Notes under the pieces: model-generated
Seen by the model: the letters and a program-made list of their open reading frames with translations, nothing else
Databases searched by the model: none
What the model was told of the DNA's origin: nothing
Origin: Ruminococcaceae bacterium UBA794
Lineage (GTDB): Bacteria > Bacillota > Clostridia > Oscillospirales > Ruminococcaceae
Assembly (NCBI GenBank): GCA_002304735.1
Contig: DBIU01000064.1
Coordinates: 1-25,499, forward strand
Direction: 5' to 3'
Length of the DNA: 25,499 nt
Made by a program: the position numbers and the translations under genes
Shown here: positions 24,432-25,499 of the stretch, piece by piece
Layout: every line of letters starts with the position of its first letter
Numbering within the stretch: the stretch's first letter is position 1

Positions 24432-24434
24432 CGC

Positions 24435-25286
24435 TCAAAATTCGAGCGCCTCTCCGCCGCCAAGATACATAATCTTATCGCCGAGAATTTCGTCCATAAT
24501 ATCAAATCCCTTGAAGCCCGTGCAATGGCACGCGTAAATCTTCTCCGCGCCGGATAATTTCAGCGCCCTCGCGCTTGCCGTTACAAAATCGGCGGGGCAG
24601 CTAAGCGATTTCGGGTTGTTTCCCGAAAAATGAAATCCGCCGATAACCGCAAGCACGGGTATCCCCGCCCAGCGCCGCCGAACGGTTTTCAGCATATTTT
24701 CCGCGCCGCAGTGAAAACAGCCGCCGATTAGTATAAGTCCCTCGGACTTGCGCTTTTTCGGGAAAATTACCGCAAAGCTTTCATCGCTGAAATCAAACGT
24801 GCGCGGCTTTTTTTCCTCGGATATGACAAAATAATTTCTGTCGGGATTTTGACTTTTTTCATCAAAATCCTCGCAGCTCGCGAGATAAAATCCCTCGCAG
24901 ATTTCCGAAAAATTCCTGTATAAAACAAGATTTTCCGCGTATTTCTTAAAAAACGATTTCCCCTCGCCCGTCGGCGCCTTGAAAAGCCCGTTTTTACGGA
25001 AAACTTCGGACTGCGCACCCGCGCGCAGATATATAGGAACGCTCGGATTTAGCCGCATTATACTGTCAATTCCGCCGATGTGTCCGAGATGATTGTGCGT
25101 GATGAAAACGCCCGAAAGCTCGTCAATCGGAAGCCTCATTCGCTTCGCGTTTTCAGCCGCTTTTCCCGAAAGTCCCGCGTCAATCAGATAATATCTGCCG
25201 TTATATTCCACGAAAAGCGACAGCCCCTCCTCGGTAAACAGCTTGTCGTTTACGGCTGTATCCTCAATCAGACAAATTATCTTCAA
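24435..25286 (-). CDS. Metallo-beta-lactamase-fold protein with altered metal motif
   Basis: This 283-aa protein resembles the MBL-fold group around archaeal MJ0301 (annotated as dihydropterin/ribofuranosylaminobenzene phosphate synthase-like). Motifs are VEYNGRYYLIDAGLSG, THNHLGHIGG (63-72), LIGGCFHCGAENML, IGGFHFSG and YACHCTG near the end. The usual HxHxDH is HNHLGH here: Gly 68 replaces the Asp that normally binds the second zinc. TTG 25286 is preferred, since GGAGG lies eight bases upstream and MKIICLIEDT is a family-like start. ATG 25301 overlaps the regulator's stop as TAATG but lacks a ribosome site. The function is unknown; partial loss of the metal site is possible. Confidence 0.87.
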   Translation of the reverse strand: MKIICLIEDTAVNDKLFTEEGLSLFVEYNGRYYLIDAGLSGKAAENAKRMRLPIDELSGVFITHNHLGHIGGIDSIMRLNPSVPIYLRAGAQSEVFRKNGLFKAPTGEGKSFFKKYAENLVLYRNFSEICEGFYLASCEDFDEKSQNPDRNYFVISEEKKPRTFDFSDESFAVIFPKKRKSEGLILIGGCFHCGAENMLKTVRRRWAGIPVLAVIGGFHFSGNNPKSLSCPADFVTASARALKLSGAEKIYACHCTGFKGFDIMDEILGDKIMYLGGGEALEF

Positions 25287-25300
25287 CCGAATGACCTCCA

Positions 25301-25499
25301 TTAAAGACCGTGCGTTTTGATGTAATTCTTAATCGCCGCGAAGCTCTCCTCGCTTAAGCAATGCTCCATTCTGCAAGCGTCCTCAGCCGCGGTTTCCTCG
25401 GATATTCCCATTGATATCAGCCACTCGGTGAACAAAAGATGCCGCTCGTAGACGCGCTCGGCGATTTCTTTTCCCTCTTTCGTCAGCGTTATTCTTCCC
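25301..25499 (-). CDS. DtxR/MntR-family metal-dependent regulator, C-terminal part
   Basis: Only the last 66 codons are inside the window; the start lies beyond 25499. The reading frame gives GRITLTKEGKEIAERVYERH, then TEWLISMGISEETAAEDAC and RMEHCLSEESF before the TAA at 25303-25301. This matches the dimerisation/metal-binding domain of DtxR/MntR repressors. The likely ligands are His in YERH and Cys, Glu and His in CRMEH. Cys at that position resembles DtxR (iron) more than Bacillus MntR (Glu, manganese), which is a hint and not proof. It overlaps the upstream start option of the MBL gene, suggesting an operon. No feoA or other iron gene is in view. Confidence 0.85.
   Translation of the reverse strand, partial: GRITLTKEGKEIAERVYERHLLFTEWLISMGISEETAAEDACRMEHCLSEESFAAIKNYIKTHGL

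Noticed and set aside
1..25499. Transfer RNA genes or mobile elements
   Set aside because: I found no cloverleaf with a CCA end or T-loop GGTTCGA pattern in the gaps, and no transposase, integrase or clear terminal repeats.

Overview
The window looks like chromosomal DNA from an anaerobic member of the Clostridia, possibly an uncultured gut or rumen Oscillospirales-like organism. This is inference. It rests on strong Shine-Dalgarno sites, sigma-A promoters with 17-bp spacers, a fused SecDF, the Firmicutes gene order darA-holB-ricT, a short 2[4Fe-4S] ferredoxin and a c-di-GMP phosphodiesterase pair. Base composition is near-balanced to GC-rich in genes and AT-rich in promoter gaps. I saw no tRNA, rRNA, CRISPR array, phage gene or transposase.

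Layout. 0.1-2.3 kb (-): MacB-type export permease and its HlyD-type adaptor, with no ATPase inside the window. 2.4-4.9 kb (+): secDF with a consensus promoter and a terminator. 5.0-10.6 kb (-): isochorismatase-fold hydrolase, GH13 amylase, a candidate structured RNA in the amylase leader, a DIP1984-family protein and glycogen phosphorylase. 10.6-14.4 kb (-): one operon darA-holB-ricT-glycosyltransferase-57-aa Cys protein, with a clear promoter and terminator. 14.4-14.7 kb (-): ferredoxin with its own promoter and terminator. 14.8-17.4 kb (-): dprA and a second cytosolic GH13 enzyme. 17.5-22.3 kb (+): two EAL phosphodiesterases, the second 1,043 aa long with PAS, GAF and two degenerate GGDEF domains. 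22.5-25.5 kb (-): NERD-domain membrane protein, ychF, a metallo-beta-lactamase-fold protein and the 3' end of a DtxR/MntR regulator.

How the genes work together. Two GH13 enzymes without signal peptides and a glycogen phosphorylase point to turnover of an intracellular alpha-glucan. The darA operon joins a c-di-AMP receptor, a replication clamp-loader subunit and a Ric-complex protein with a lipid-type glycosyltransferase. The two EAL proteins are probably co-transcribed and should lower c-di-GMP; all three of their GGDEF sites are degenerate.

The items most worth a second look are: the multi-hairpin RNA at 7423-7585; two intergenic arrays of TTTGCAG-like repeats with a 10-bp period (about 4.9 and 24.4 kb); a SecF Asp-to-Asn change at a position tied to the proton relay; an Asp-to-Gly change in the HxHxDH motif of the metallo-beta-lactamase protein; and a cluster of inverted GTTGAA repeats at 22.3-22.5 kb. 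No gene-free stretch exceeds 300 bases; the larger gaps are described individually.
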